In this document: positions 43,087 through 55,096 of the stretch, one piece after another | How the letters are laid out: every line of letters starts with the position of its first letter | Numbering within the stretch: position 1 is the first letter of the stretch | Source: Aphrophora alni | Taxonomy: Eukaryota > Arthropoda > Insecta > Hemiptera > Aphrophoridae | Direction of reading: 5' to 3' | NCBI GenBank assembly: GCA_963513935.1 | Contig: OY740765.1 | Span: 116,255,362 to 116,319,361 of the forward strand | DNA length: 64,000 nt | Notes under the pieces: generated by a model | What the model was told of the DNA's origin: nothing | Database searches by the model: none | Seen by the model: only the letters and a program-made list of their open reading frames with translations | Made by a program: the position numbers and the translations under genes

Positions 43087-45110
43087 TTTGCAATAAATTA
43101 TATTTTCATTTACATTTAAACACAATTATTTTTTATCAACTTTTTACAAAATTATTTTCTTTTATAAATTCATCATTTATATTAGTATAAAACAAATAAA
43201 TTCTTAAAATTAAGAGCAGGTTGGTATTTTACAACCAAAATTTACAACAATTAAAACTTTACTTATTTGATTACTTATTTCTTTCTAATTTGAGAATTTG
43301 ACTTTTCAACAATTCTTTTTGTATTAAAATAAAAATGTCCACAAATATTAAATACTTATTAAACATAACATATCAATTTATTCACACACAAAAATTATTC
43401 CAGGAAAAACTATAAAGGATTTGAAATTATTTTTTATTGCATTTAGTGGCAACTCACTGTTGTATCGAATTTTATAAAAATGTCAAACCTTTCCCGACGT
43501 GTTGACTTTCCTGGAATTTTCTGCTTAGATCTGTTATCTGCTATCAGCTTTGGTCCAGTCCGCTTTAGCAGTCCTAGTTTAATCGTCCCTTTAAATGTAA
43601 CGTAAATCTGTCCTTCAATTTGACTCTAATACTTAATTAATTCTACCATTTACTTTACTTTGCTACTGACTTTACTTTAACCATTTGATTCAATAATCTG
43701 ATGCAAACTGTCGTGAAGTAAGGTGATCTTCACCTTTGAAAAATTATTACAAGAGAGTTCTCCGAGATGATCATTGGCTCTATTTATAGCGGAAATACAT
43801 CGTATTCTCATACCAATTTTCTTCCCTTCTTGCTGAGATACGATATTTGCTTTTTCTTCCTTATTAATGCGTTACAATTTTTTCTGTATCCCACTGTGTC
43901 GTACTATTTATTCTGAATCTTAGCATATTAATTTTTCTCTTCTAAACCCTTTTTAATTACTTTTTCCATCAATTAGTTTTTATTTTTACTGTTGCTGTCA
44001 GTTGAGTCCTCGCGACGTCACGGTTTCCCGTACTTTCTGGTCCTACAAAATTAAACTTGCACTGGGCTGAAATCTTTTTGTTTTATTTTAAACTTGCATT
44101 ACTTGTAATTTTTACTTTTTGATTATTGGATCTTGTTGGTCTTCACCGTGACTTTCCTGATGGTCTCGATTTGTGATTCTAGGTGTTACCATTCTTCTGA
44201 TATCGTTGATACTAATTTTGCGTAATTTCTTAATCCTACTTTTCGCACCTTTGTTCCTAATTCACTGAAACTCTGTAGTTTCGTAGTATTACGTGTATAT
44301 GTTTCGTAGCCGACAGGGAAATAAATGTCCGATTCCTTATCTGTCGATTTTCACTCTTTTTCTCACTTCTTTTTGCACTCGCAATTTTACTAAATTTCCT
44401 TTAATATTTTGACCTGGGATTTACATTTTCTTTTTCTTTAATTATTATTTATTTATCTGAAATTTGTATTATTTATCTCTTTCCATTTTCCCACAAAAGG
44501 TGTGAAAACTATTAATTTTTTATTTTGGTATGGAATTTACTTTTTACTCAATTGGTCATTGCTTTTATATTATATCTTAATATGTTTGTATTAATTACAT
44601 TATTTAGATTTTAAGTTGTCTTACTTTTATTTACATTTATTTATAAGTAGCACATTTCTGTTAACTTTTTATTTAATCATTAATCCCGAATTTGTTCAAG
44701 AATAACATTTTCTTAGATTTCCATGTAGTTTATAAAAACCTAAGTTTTTGGATTTTGACCAATTTTGAAAAAAAATTCCCTTTCTTACTTCGTCTTTAAC
44801 TTTAATTACATCAATTAATATGAAATATTAGTATTAGTTATGAATTGCGTATAACTTGTATTACCATTACATATTCTTAAAAATGTTTGTCATATTTTCA
44901 AAATTCATCAAATACTGATATTTAATTTCAAAATGACTAACTCAGAAACTCGCCGTTTTAACGGGTTCACGAATCGTGACGTCAGACCGAAGTCATAGTC
45001 CACTTCCACAAACTCTTTCAAAACAACAAAACCTCCTTCTACTGTACAAAATCCTTGCTTGTTAAACTGTATTCTCTTTTTTTCCAAAATTTATCAAATA
45101 CAGTCCCCAT
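43084..45110 (-). mobile_element. Family J retroelement-like block, copy 2
   Basis: Minus-strand counterpart of 8,560-10,690, with landmarks in the same order and the TATAAATAG box at 43,780-43,788. It is somewhat shorter because the direct-repeat part of copy 1 is missing. No ORF is conserved. The element appears to have inserted at, or ends at, the TA microsatellite. Confidence 0.68.
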
Positions 45111-46259
45111 ACAACGATAACAAAGAGATATCGACAAAAACTTCAAAATTTAATTTCTAGGTAATTGTCTACAACATCCAAGAATAGACTAAAAAATTGT
45201 TTTTGGATTCCTATAATTTTTATCTTTAATTAATTTTATTTTAGGCCTTAAGAATCAAATAAGGCTTTTTAGAAAAAGTTTCTATTTGCATATTGTTTGT
45301 TTTATATTGACTTTATTCACATCAATTAACACGGAATTAAATTGCTCGAATTGTATTTTTCGACTACATTTTAGGGGGGGGGGTTTACAATAATTTTCTC
45401 AAAAACTACAAGGCTTTGAAAAATATTTTTTGCAATTTTTCAGGTCTCGAAAAATACAATTTCCGTCTTAATATATCCGCGTGAAATTCAATATGGCCGC
45501 ATATTACCGTTGGATAAGAAATCAGATCGAAATCTTTTCAGGCCGAAATTAGATAACGAAGCGTTTTTGAACCTATGTTTATTTTAACATTTTATCTTAT
45601 TTTTAGTTATAGAATGATTTCCCGAGAGTTTACCGAATCACACAGCATAAAGACATAAACCAATACGTCTAACCCAAATTTATGTTTTTCAAACTATTAT
45701 TCAAACATTCTAGGACTTTTTGGACAAGCCTACATACGAGAACATTAAACCAACATGTGAGCACCACTATACTCATAGTACCAAGCAGAGCTGGGTTAGT
45801 ACCACAATGACGCTTATCGCCTTAATATCTGAAACGATTATATTGACTATAATGAATGTGATCCGGAAATATAAATATGTAAAGCCATTAAAGAGATAAG
45901 TCCCTAAGGTTTTCATCTGCTTCTTGTGTTCACAATATTGTTACAAGATAAACCAATATATTGTCATGGCAACGCGGAGAGGCGATGTTGTCTGTTCAAG
46001 CAAAAATCAGGTGATTTGAATTCACCCTCCCCCTCCATTCTATCCATATACTTCCCTTATCTGGTAAATTCAATAAGCTTCCTTTAGACATCCAAACAAA
46101 ATAAAATACAAAAAGGTACACAATAAATAAATGTCTTCATTTTGCTGAATTGATATTTTTTATATTTCATTTTTGTACCCAAGTCACTTAATAAAATAGA
46201 AATTCTGTTTGGTAAATATAACAAAGTATATTACCTTAAATAATTCCATCCTTTTCTTA
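45111..46259. other. No gene found; family L pieces
   Basis: 45,400-45,600 has phrases like family L (AACGAAGCGTTTTTGAACCT, ATGTTTATTTTAACATTTT). A G-tract is at 45,374. There is no reading frame. Confidence 0.4.
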
Positions 46260-46900
46260 ATTATTATTGCAAGGAAGGCCAGCCTTTGTTTCCTTCTCCG
46301 AATATTGTGCACCCTCATTCACTGGTAATTCCTTTTCAATAAAATGTCAATTTTTTTCAAAACGGTGAGATACTTCGGATTATGTCCTCCACTGCACAGA
46401 GAACTTAAGGACACAATTCGTTTCCTGCTCAAAGCTGGGTAGCCAAATATCATGTTCCAAGCTGTCTCTTCAGAGTCACTACATTTCCTACACAGAAGTT
46501 CTGTCTAGATAACTACATATCATCCAGTGACCAGTCAGTCCAACAACATTCCCTAGGTCTGTCCTGTTTTCAGTGCAAGGACTAGGGCCTACCTCTATAT
46601 TGAGTCTCGAAAAACCTTTGAGCATCCTTTTAGACTGTATATTGATTTCCGTTCTCTACCAACCCTTCTGATGTTCCTTCGAGACCCATTGGGAGACACA
46701 ACTATTTGTCAAAGTATAAGATACTCCACACTCAGGTTTAGGCAGATGAAGGGACGTTCAGCTCCTGCTTTAGCGCACTTGTCTGCCTCCTCATTCCCAG
46801 TAATTTCCTTACGTCCCACGACCCTAAACAGATTTACGTTTCATTTTGCCAGGATTTTGATTCCGATATAACGATTCCACACTATCTTGAAGGTATACTT
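46260..46900 (-). pseudogene. Jockey-like LINE RNase H and C-terminal fossil
   Basis: On the minus strand 46,750-46,830 reads VVGRKEITGNEEADKCAKAG then AERP. This is the last RNase H motif of LINE pol proteins (W.PGH.GI.GNE.AD.LA..G); Asp of EEAD is the expected catalytic residue, while the upstream His is replaced. Further on, 46,420-46,505 reads ELLCRKCSDSEETAWNMIFG and YPALSRKRI, the trailing CR.C...EET.EH.....PAL..KR motif. The two motifs are in the right order and spacing but separated by stops. Only the last part of the ORF survives. It is comparable with the fossil at 12.3 kb. Confidence 0.78.
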
Positions 46901-47132
46901 ATAGTTTGCCAAGTCCTTTCATATGAGTTTCTGGAACGTAATCCTAAAACGTGCTGCAGTGACTGTGATTGTTATTACATAGGGCATGCGGGCAGTGCCC
47001 TCAGTGAACGGTTGAAGAACATCTGCCCTACAAGAACTTACACAAAATAAAATCTAATTGGTAAAACACCTGATATTTAATGATCACACATCCTCAGATC
47101 TTGACACCTCTGCATATTTGTAAACCTCAGAA

Positions 47133-47385
47133 GATCACTATAGTGAGTACAGGCTTAGCATGTCCGAAGGATCCTAGATGGATCTACACCTATTTCATGT
47201 AGTTTTGGATTAGATCTCTGACTTTCATCTTTCCTAACACCGGACTCTCTTAACCAACTATTGTTCTCTTCAGACCCTGGCGCTTTATTCGAGGGCTAAC
47301 GATCTTTATTTTATATTCTTTTCTTCCATTTTTTTTATAAAGCGATGATGACCGAGAAGTTTTTGCCTTTAAAGGAAACATTTGG
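47133..47385 (-). repeat. R2 interspersed repeat, nearly full length
   Basis: From ATCACTATAGTGAGTACAGG through GATCTACACC, 'CTCTCTTAACCAACTATTGT' and GCGATGATGACCGAGAAG to TTTTGCCTTTAAAGG. This copy shows both ends best. Confidence 0.88.
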
Positions 47386-48432
47386 AGGTGTTACCATAAA
47401 GAACACAAAATTACAATTTTCTCTAATTCTGTTGTAATTATTTTAATGATTTTTTTTTTTTCAATGAAGCTTCTAAGGGCTGGATCAAAATATATCGGTC
47501 GCATTCTCTCTAAAAATGCCAGATCGTAAATTATCAATAAAAAAATCACCCAATGTTACAAAATGCTTAATTAAAATTATAGTGAAATGTGAAGATAAAA
47601 GTCTCAACCCATGTACAAAATCACAATTAACTGTGTCAGATTTTAATTTATAAGAGGATGTTTTCTGCAAGTACACCGGTGTTCAAAATTCAATTATAAC
47701 TAGAAACAGTCAACCTATAAAAAATTCCCCATTTTCGAAATTCAACTAAATATCCGGTTGTTCCGAATTACTGTCCACAACATTTCAACGTCAGTTTTAT
47801 CACCATCACACTACTTTATCCTCTGGACTATTGAGTGCGCATGCAAAATATCTGAAACTGCTACGAAACTAATATAAAAAAAAAATAATAATGAGTTACC
47901 CCTTGGCTTGGGCAGAAATGATATATAATTTTTTTTTCTCCCGTCTTATTTCATTCATCTCCGTTGAGCTTGACGTATCTTTTATTAAATCTGTGGGCAC
48001 ACTATAAAAGCACGTGAAATTGGTTTCAGGATTTATATTCCCCGAGAATAGTAGCCTACGTCCCTAATATTTCATCGTATGTTTTATTATTTTCTCACAT
48101 ATATTTCGTATAGAGAAAGTAATGTTATCGGTGTAAAATTATATTCTGAGATTTTCATTGGAAAATCACTCACAGAAGTTTCGGACAATAATAAGCTACA
48201 GCAGTTATGTTTACTGTAATGTCTGTCAACACAATCGGCGATTCTTTCGTAACTTAGAGAATCAACCAATACTCTAAAAACAATTTTTTCAAATAACTAA
48301 TTACTCTTACAAAGGAGATGATATAAATTTCTATAAATATTGAATTGTGAAGCAATACAACAGCTAAATAGTTTATTAAAAGTACCTAGTGTTGTCAAGT
48401 AGGACATCTAAAGGCGTCCTCGCTGTTGTTAC
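47386..48432. other. No gene found
   Basis: Two minus-strand ORFs of 60-63 codons have no domain. Nothing else is recognised. Confidence 0.45.
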
Positions 48433-48555
48433 TAGTAGGCCCAACAATTGACAATGGAAGGTGTAAGCCATTGGAAATATTATTAGGCTTACAAATTACA
48501 ATAAAATTAAACTATACCTCCCATATTTCCGGCAAAGTAAAAGTTTTAAAATGTC

Positions 48556-48616
<61 letters not shown>

Positions 48617-48745
48617 TGTTTTAACTTTGGAAATAAGTAGATGGTACGATTTCACCCTAAGTGGAGGAGTGTAAACCACCGTAAATACCATTAGGCTTAC
48701 AAAGTACAGTAAAATAAATTACACCTCCCACAGTAAAGACAAGGT
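48433..48745. repeat. Direct duplication flanking a (TA)(GA) microsatellite
   Basis: 'ATTAGGCTTACAAATTACA' with AATAAA...ACACCTCCCA occurs at 48,482-48,530 and again at 48,690-48,735. The copies are 208 bp apart and flank the (TA)7(GA)21 run at 48,557-48,612. The ORF at 48,426-48,674 is a by-product. Confidence 0.75.
48557..48612. repeat. Compound (TA)n(GA)n microsatellite
   Basis: About 14 bp TA followed by about 42 bp GA, uninterrupted. Confidence 0.97.
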
Positions 48746-50329
48746 ATAAAAAACATTAATGTCTATAAATCAGTCTCACACAATATGCAGTTGTTAGTGC
48801 AAAAATTAAAATGTAAACTATAGCGTAAAATCAGCAATACTGCTGAAATAAAATCCTCCATTCATCAAAACTAAATAATTCATGTGACCATTTTATACAA
48901 TTGGAATAAACCAATTTTAAAATACAAAACTACGAGAGGAAAGGGGGAAATCGGTTAGAGATGGGGAGTTTATTCAGGTCGCCATAACTTAATAACTTTA
49001 TTATAAACATAAAAGTAATCAAACGTAGAGTAAAGTTAATTAAAATAAAAGTACCTTATGTATAAATTTATTAAAATCAAAGGCTTTAAAACGGAAAGAA
49101 TTGTGACTAAAATTAATTGTATTTGCTTGTGAAAAAGCATATATATTATATTAATAGCGCATTTATTTTTAAGACTTGAGTATAGAATAGAAACTTTTTA
49201 ATTTCTTGAATGCCTTGTGCGACTCACTCATCTATACAAATAATTCTAAGCTACTTCCAGATTATTAGCTAGAAACTTGAAATTTGGCAAACCTATACCA
49301 TTTAGCCTGAAAAATTCCAAAAAACTTCCAAATGGAGGACATAACTTTAAAAACTTTTTTGGAGATCTATTGTGGCTAAACGGTAAAACTTATCTAAAAC
49401 AGATTTCCCCAGCAGTTACGGATATGACTAGATCTACAGGTTTGTTTCTATGACTCTTTCGTATCTCCATCGGTTATACTCGTACCTTAGTAGAGCTAGA
49501 TTTTTCATTTTACATCAATTTTTTTAATATTCCACAAATTAATTAATCTTTTGATACACTTATAGGACGGCTAGAATTATCAAATTTGCCACGCTTATGG
49601 CAGTTGGATGAGTCAGTATGCTTCCCAAATTTGATTATTCTAGATCTGTAACTTTGTTCCAATAGCAACCCCCCATTACACTCCCGCTCTCCATTGGGGG
49701 TTTGGGGCAATAATGTAATAATAAATGTAAGGTACAATGTAAGAGAAAGAAACCTAATTTTTCTGAATTTTTAAATGCACGTGTTTCAATCATTTTCAGA
49801 ATTAGTTAGTCTAGGTTGGCTCTATAATATACCTAAAAGAAGCAGTATTTTATGAGGGTTTTATAAATGCTTCCTTCAAAGGAAATACATTTTTAAGTCA
49901 AAATAAAGATGTTTTTAGTTACATTAAATAAATAAAAATTAAATGTATATAACTATATTTAAATAAAATTAAAAACTAATAGTTTTGTCATTATTGATTA
50001 TAATTCAAATTTTGACACTGCGTGGGTACGTACTTGCGTGTGTGCATATGTGTGTAGGTGTGTATGTGTGTGTACGAATTTTGAAACTAGATATAGATTA
50101 TTTAACATAAGTAAAGTATTTATTATAAAACCATAAAACACATCTCTATATTTATTACCTCTTATTCAATTGGTTATACTACACCTAAAGCACAGTCAAG
50201 CAGAAATAATATTAAAAACATTCTTTAATTTTTTTAAAGAGATAAATAAATCATTGAAAATCTTAGTAAGTTAAAGTACCTATAAAGTTACAAGTTTCAC
50301 TTACATACGCTATGTGAAGATAACTTCTG
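48746..50329. other. No gene found; TG-rich tract
   Basis: AT-rich DNA with a degenerate (TG)n tract at 50,030-50,078. A 64-codon minus ORF at 49,543-49,737 lacks a domain. Confidence 0.45.
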
Positions 50330-50662
50330 TACTTATAATGAGTACGGGTGTTCCAATCCCGAGCTATTCTAGCTAGATCTACACCTTTCATCCTCTAGTC
50401 ATGGGTTAGATCCCTCTCTTTCATCTTTCCTATCGGGTCTCTCTTGACCAACTCTTGTTCTCTTCCGACCCTGACGCTATTAGAGTATTCGAGGATTTCT
50501 ATTTTATTCTAAGTGTTAAGACCGGAAGAGCAGAAAATAGTCAAGAGAGACCTGACGGAAAAGATGAAATAGAGGGATCTATCTAACCCAAGACTAAATA
50601 ATGAAAGCTGTAGATCCAGTTAGTGTACCTCGGGGTGGCCACACCCGTATTCACTATAATTA
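50330..50662. repeat. Inverted pair of R2 copies (foldback)
   Basis: A reversed R2 (about 50,330-50,500) is followed within about 20 bp by a forward R2 (about 50,510-50,662). Both end outward at the TACTTATAATGAGT / ATTCACTATAATTATG tips, so the pair can fold into a ~150-bp hairpin. Confidence 0.85.
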
Positions 50663-51155
50663 TGGAAGTCGCAAAAATGTAAAAATGTTTTACTTTTTAG
50701 AATTTCTATCTTGTCGTTTGCTTGTACAGCATCACAATTACAGTAAACGAAAAAGGACTAACTTCTTTTCGTTGATACAGATTTATTCAATTCATATTCA
50801 ATAATTCGATTAACGATTTTTTAAAAGGGACACATTTTTCCTTTTCTCCTTAGGCTAGAATTTTCGTTCAAAATGGAATTTGTGTGTTTGTTGTTAGTCT
50901 TTTACCAGATATCACACAATGTTGTATTTTTAAAACTTTACTTTAGTATCCCGCCAACCTTTAAAATAAATGTTATCCTTAACAATATTTCTGAGCAAAG
51001 CTCTGGGGGATGGATTGGGAGGAGGGATGGGGGGAGCTAACATGATTGCTTCTCAGTCTTTCCATTTCCGCGACATTTATCTCACTTTTGTTTTGTTTCT
51101 TTCTTGCTTACTAAAATTATTATTGTAAATTTTGTATAATTTTAAGGTTATATTT
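50663..51155. other. No gene found
   Basis: Nothing recognised except a G-rich stretch near 51,005-51,040. Confidence 0.5.
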
Positions 51156-51159
51156 CATT

Positions 51160-51290
51160 GATAGAATAAAACTTGAAGACAATATTCTAACAAATATTAC
51201 GTTTATTTATTCAAACGCGTTTCAATGACAACTTCACCATCTTCAGTGATGCATGATTAACAATTAGTAACTCACATGAATACTTGTGTG
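51160..51290 (-). ncRNA. CTGAAGA/GAAAC motif repeat, copy 2
   Basis: On the minus strand CTGAAGATGGTGAAGTTGTC then ATTGAAACGCG (core within 51,219-51,246), followed by TTTGAATAAATAAACGT and an AGTTTTATTCTAT end. The stem between CTGAAGA and GAAAC is weaker than in the 36.1-kb copy. See that entry for the hammerhead hypothesis. Confidence 0.38.
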
Positions 51291-51469
51291 TGTAAAATAT
51301 TTACTTGATCATCTGATATGCTTATCATTATATATTAATTAAAAACAGAAATGTATACAGGATATAAACGTGTACTTCACATTTTCGGAAAGAAAAAAAC
51401 ATAAATTAATTAAAATTTCAAAAAATAGTAGGTATCCTATCTCTTTAAAAAAACAAGTTGATGGACGCC

Positions 51470-51900
51470 ATCGTGGTACATACAAGCAGATACTCTGAAT
51501 GATCCAAAAGTTGGTCCTTAGGCCTTGTTGGAATTGTTAAATTGTATTTCTAGATCAAGGGGTTTTATACAGTAGGATAGGTTTGTTTAAAAAGTTGTTA
51601 CACAGGTTTTATGAACCTAGCAATTACTTTCTTCACCTTGGCTATTCCTTAATGCGCCTCGTAGATATGTATATACAGTATTGAAAATTCTCCACTCGCT
51701 TCGCTCAGCGTCAGTGTTTAGGCCCTAGCGGGCCTCGAAGCTAAACATATGTGAAGGAGCTTCCACTCGCTAAGCTCGTATCGATGACTACGTCAATATC
51801 ATATTTTTATGAAAGCTCGGGTTTCGAAATTACATTTTTGACAATAACTTTCTCTATTTGTCATCGTAGAGAGGTGGGGTTAGATTCCTTATAGGCACTA
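51470..51900 (-). repeat. R1 interspersed repeat, copy G (5'-truncated)
   Basis: It holds the terminal half of R1 with both CTCCACTCGCTTCGCTC and CTTCCACTCGCTAAGCTCG motifs and 'GGCCCTAGCGGGCCTCGAAG' between them. It breaks off after the GATGACAAATAG block. Confidence 0.88.
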
Positions 51901-52084
51901 TAAATATTCAAATATTGCTTCAGTCAATGGGTATCCAGCCCTGCTTATTGCCGTGGCAAAAAATAAATATGAATTTTATTTGTTCTATCTTAATATGTAT
52001 CAGTCTATAAATAAAATAATTCGTTAGGAATTACCAAACATCTTAACTAGTTCTAATGGTTGGTTATAATAAAAATAGAACACG
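51901..52084. other. Spacer between two R1 copies
   Basis: AT-rich, nothing recognised. Confidence 0.5.
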
Positions 52085-52818
52085 ACGATGAAGCCATCAT
52101 GGTACTTACCCAGACCCATGTAATATAAGCAGATCCTCTAACTGTAATACCCAAAAGTTGATTTCTTAAGCCTTGTAGGAACTGTTAAATTGTGTCAGTA
52201 AATCAAGGAGTCTTAACTAGTAGGGTAAGTTTTCTAAACCTCGTAATTGCTTATATCACTAATTTCGTGACTTCCGCTAGGCTCTAACCGAACTCGTAGA
52301 TGTATACTCGCTGTGTCAGTGTCTCGGACCCCAGACAAGCCTTCAAACTGTATATGTGTGAAGAGCCTGAACTCGCTAAGCTAGTGTCGGTGACTCGCCT
52401 TCCTGATCTAGTAACTATACGAATGTCATTTTCTTGGAAGGTAAGAGTTCGAAATACATTTTTGACCATAACTTCACTATTTACCATCGTAGAGATGTGA
52501 AGTTGGTAGGCCTACCATTATACGCAGAATTGAAATCTGTCAATTTGTATCTAATTTAGTGTGTTATTAATTAAATAACACAACAGATATACACAAAGCC
52601 TGTTTAACATAGCCACCATTTTGACAATTTAAATTCGATTTTTAAAAAATGTCAATAAAGTTCTGTATGAGGATACTATACTCCTCTATACCACATTTAA
52701 TGTTCTAATCTTAATCTTTAAGCTTACTTTGAGGCGACAACGACAACGACGGAGGGACGGCATGTCGAAAATGTTCTTCGGTTTCCCGAGGCCATGAAAC
52801 GTTAAGATCAGTCAAAAA
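52085..52818 (-). repeat. R1 interspersed repeat, copy H (full length)
   Basis: The most complete minus-strand copy, from CATCATGGTACTTACCCAGA through 'ACTTCACTATTTACCATCG' and a weak ATAGCCACCATTTTGAC box to 'AACGACGGAGGGACGGCATG' and GATCAGTCAAAAAA. Opposing ORFs at 52,284-52,500 are repeat translations. Confidence 0.9.
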
Positions 52819-53579
52819 ACGTAACTTTTTGCTATTACCAAATTTTTAATTTAAATTTTTTTTTTCCATCCAGAATCAATACAGATACAAAATTTGCAGC
52901 TATTTTATAAAATAGTAATCAGTGAGAGAGGAAAAAGAGAAAGAAAAACAAAAAAAATCAAACAAAAAAAAATTAACAAATCTACAAGACATAAAGTGTA
53001 CATTGACCTGTACCATATTCTTAAATATATACACTTACGCCCAATCTTACTTACACACCTATACATAAAACTAATATACATAGCTTATAACTATAACATT
53101 TGCTTATCTAAACTAAAATTATAAAAAAAATTTGCTTGAGTAGAAAATATAATATAGTTCAGAGAAACCCCCCCCCCCACCCAATTACTCTGGAAGAGAA
53201 AAACAAAGATAAACACCCGGCTCCCCTAAAGGCATAGCCCGCTTTAGGGATAGCCACTCGTACATTTTGCGAAATAAAATATGACAACAGTAAGACAAAA
53301 TTATCATAACAAGAATAGAATGAATGAATATTATTCTAATTATTATAATTTGCTCCTAAAACAAAAATTATATTTTACTAAGAGTTTTCTTTACCTTTTT
53401 CCAAAAAAATATCAGCGATCATTCTACACAAATATTAACAATATACATTCACATGTTCTTACTTATCAAGAGAGAAAAAAAGTAAAAATCCAAATCATAA
53501 TAAAATTGACACATATTCCAAAACATATGTAAGAGAAATAAGACATAAGGGTCACTATACTATTCCATAACTATTAACT
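52819..53579. other. No gene found
   Basis: AT-rich; two plus-strand ORFs of 76 and 83 codons are Lys/Tyr/Ile-rich and look like chance. A C-tract lies at about 53,168-53,179. Confidence 0.45.
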
Positions 53580-55050
53580 ATATACCTTAAACAAGTGCTC
53601 AACCTCCTCCTGTTCAAAGAGCCAGGATTGAGTCCTTCTGAAATTATCTAAAAACATGGAAGAAGCCTCACACCTGCCACCAAAACAAGCTTCAAGATCG
53701 GGTGAAACATAATATGAACCATATTTTAAAGTTTAACACATAAAGTATACAAAAAGTATGTGTTAAACTTATCAGCCACTAACTCAGCATCATCCTGTAA
53801 TTTACCATCCACCATCAAACTTATTTTATTATTCTTTGACTCACTTTGACCAGTTATTTAGAATACTCCATGTCATTTCGGAGTCCCTCTTGCAGTCTTC
53901 TAGAAGACCAAAATAATAATTACTTTTTATTTTACGTATATCATTGTGTAATTTATTACGAATTTTTTTAAAATTTTCCCTTAATCTATCATCATTAGGA
54001 CGTTCTTTTAAGTTTTGTATATATTATATCTCTTTTTTTAATACGCTTACAAATATCACCAGTTACCCATGGTTTTAATTTTGTGAATTACTTAGTATTA
54101 TAACAGACATATGTCGCTTTAGATATTAAGTCTAATAATATTCCAATAAATTTAGAATAGGCAAGAGATGCATTAAGTTGTTGATAGACATCGGTCCAAT
54201 CTACGCTATCAAGAGCACTATTTAAACACTCGTAATATAATTGATGCGATAAGAGATTATCTGTTTACCGGACGAAGTCAACTCCCCTAACCTCCCCTCA
54301 AAGTCAATGTTATGAAATGATCATAAACATGTGATTCAATTATCTGTGCCTTCACATTTATTCTAATCTTATTTAAAACTCTAACATAAACATGGTCAAT
54401 ACAAGTTTTTGAATCCTCTACAATTCGGGTAGGCTGATTCACCTACGATTCTAGGCCAAAACTACTCATTAATATTTTATAATCATTTTAAACTTACATT
54501 CCTCTAGGATATTAATATTTATATCACCAATCACTATCAAATTTTTTGGCGATTTAGTTTCCTCAGTTTGTATAAAATAATCACTTAATTCCTTAAGAAA
54601 AGACTAAATCGATTGCGAGTGCAATCTATACATACTTATTAAGAAATAAGTTTCTTTTGAGAATCTAAAAACAATTCCTATTGCGTCTGCTGAAGTGAAA
54701 TTTAGTTGTCTACTCTGTAAAAATTTAATTTGAGAACGTATATAAACCGCCATGCCCCCCGCTCTAATAGTTTCATTAGAATTTAGCATCAGATTATATT
54801 GGTAATTGATAAAAATCACTCTCAGTTTTACATATCCAAATCTCAGACAAAATTATAATAAGCAGCCAATTTTCCCACCCCGATAACTCAGTTAATAAAA
54901 TGTCAAAATGCTTCTAATATTTTGATGAATTATGTCAAGACGCTTAGAACCATTGGCAACAAGATCATCACAAACTTCCTCTGCTAAATCTAACATAAAT
55001 TAAGATAAAAACTTGTTCTTCTACAAGTTAAGGCACCATACAAAATACTA
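53580..55050 (-). pseudogene. LINE ORF2 remnant: endonuclease and start of RT
   Basis: Following ORF1 on the minus strand, frames in order give the APE-type endonuclease. IIHQNIRSI carries the Asn motif (about 54,915-54,950). LLTELSGWE and LSEIWI carry the catalytic Glu. RAGGMAVYIRSQIKF lies within the 71-codon ORF at 54,604-54,819, and VIGDININILEE (about 54,494-54,535) carries the Asp/Asn motif. Later pieces (ILNLLEYY, KNVLMMID, LVADKFNTYF, SMFLDNFRRTQSWLFEQEEV) belong to the linker and RT N-terminus. The sequence then stops near 53,580 with no RT catalytic core. Numerous stops mean it is dead. A 14-bp hairpin (53,729-53,770) interrupts the RT part. Confidence 0.78.
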
Positions 55051-55096
55051 CAAATAAAGAAAGAAAATGCAAATAACTTAACACTAAGAACAGTAT

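Noticed and set aside
48426..48674. 82-codon ORF with an Arg-Glu run
   Set aside because: It is a translation of the GA microsatellite.
52284..52500. Two opposing 66-67-codon ORFs
   Set aside because: Both are inside R1 copy H and are not preserved in other R1 copies.
52894..53532. Two Lys/Tyr-rich ORFs of 76 and 83 codons
   Set aside because: Composition follows the AT-rich background and no domain is visible.
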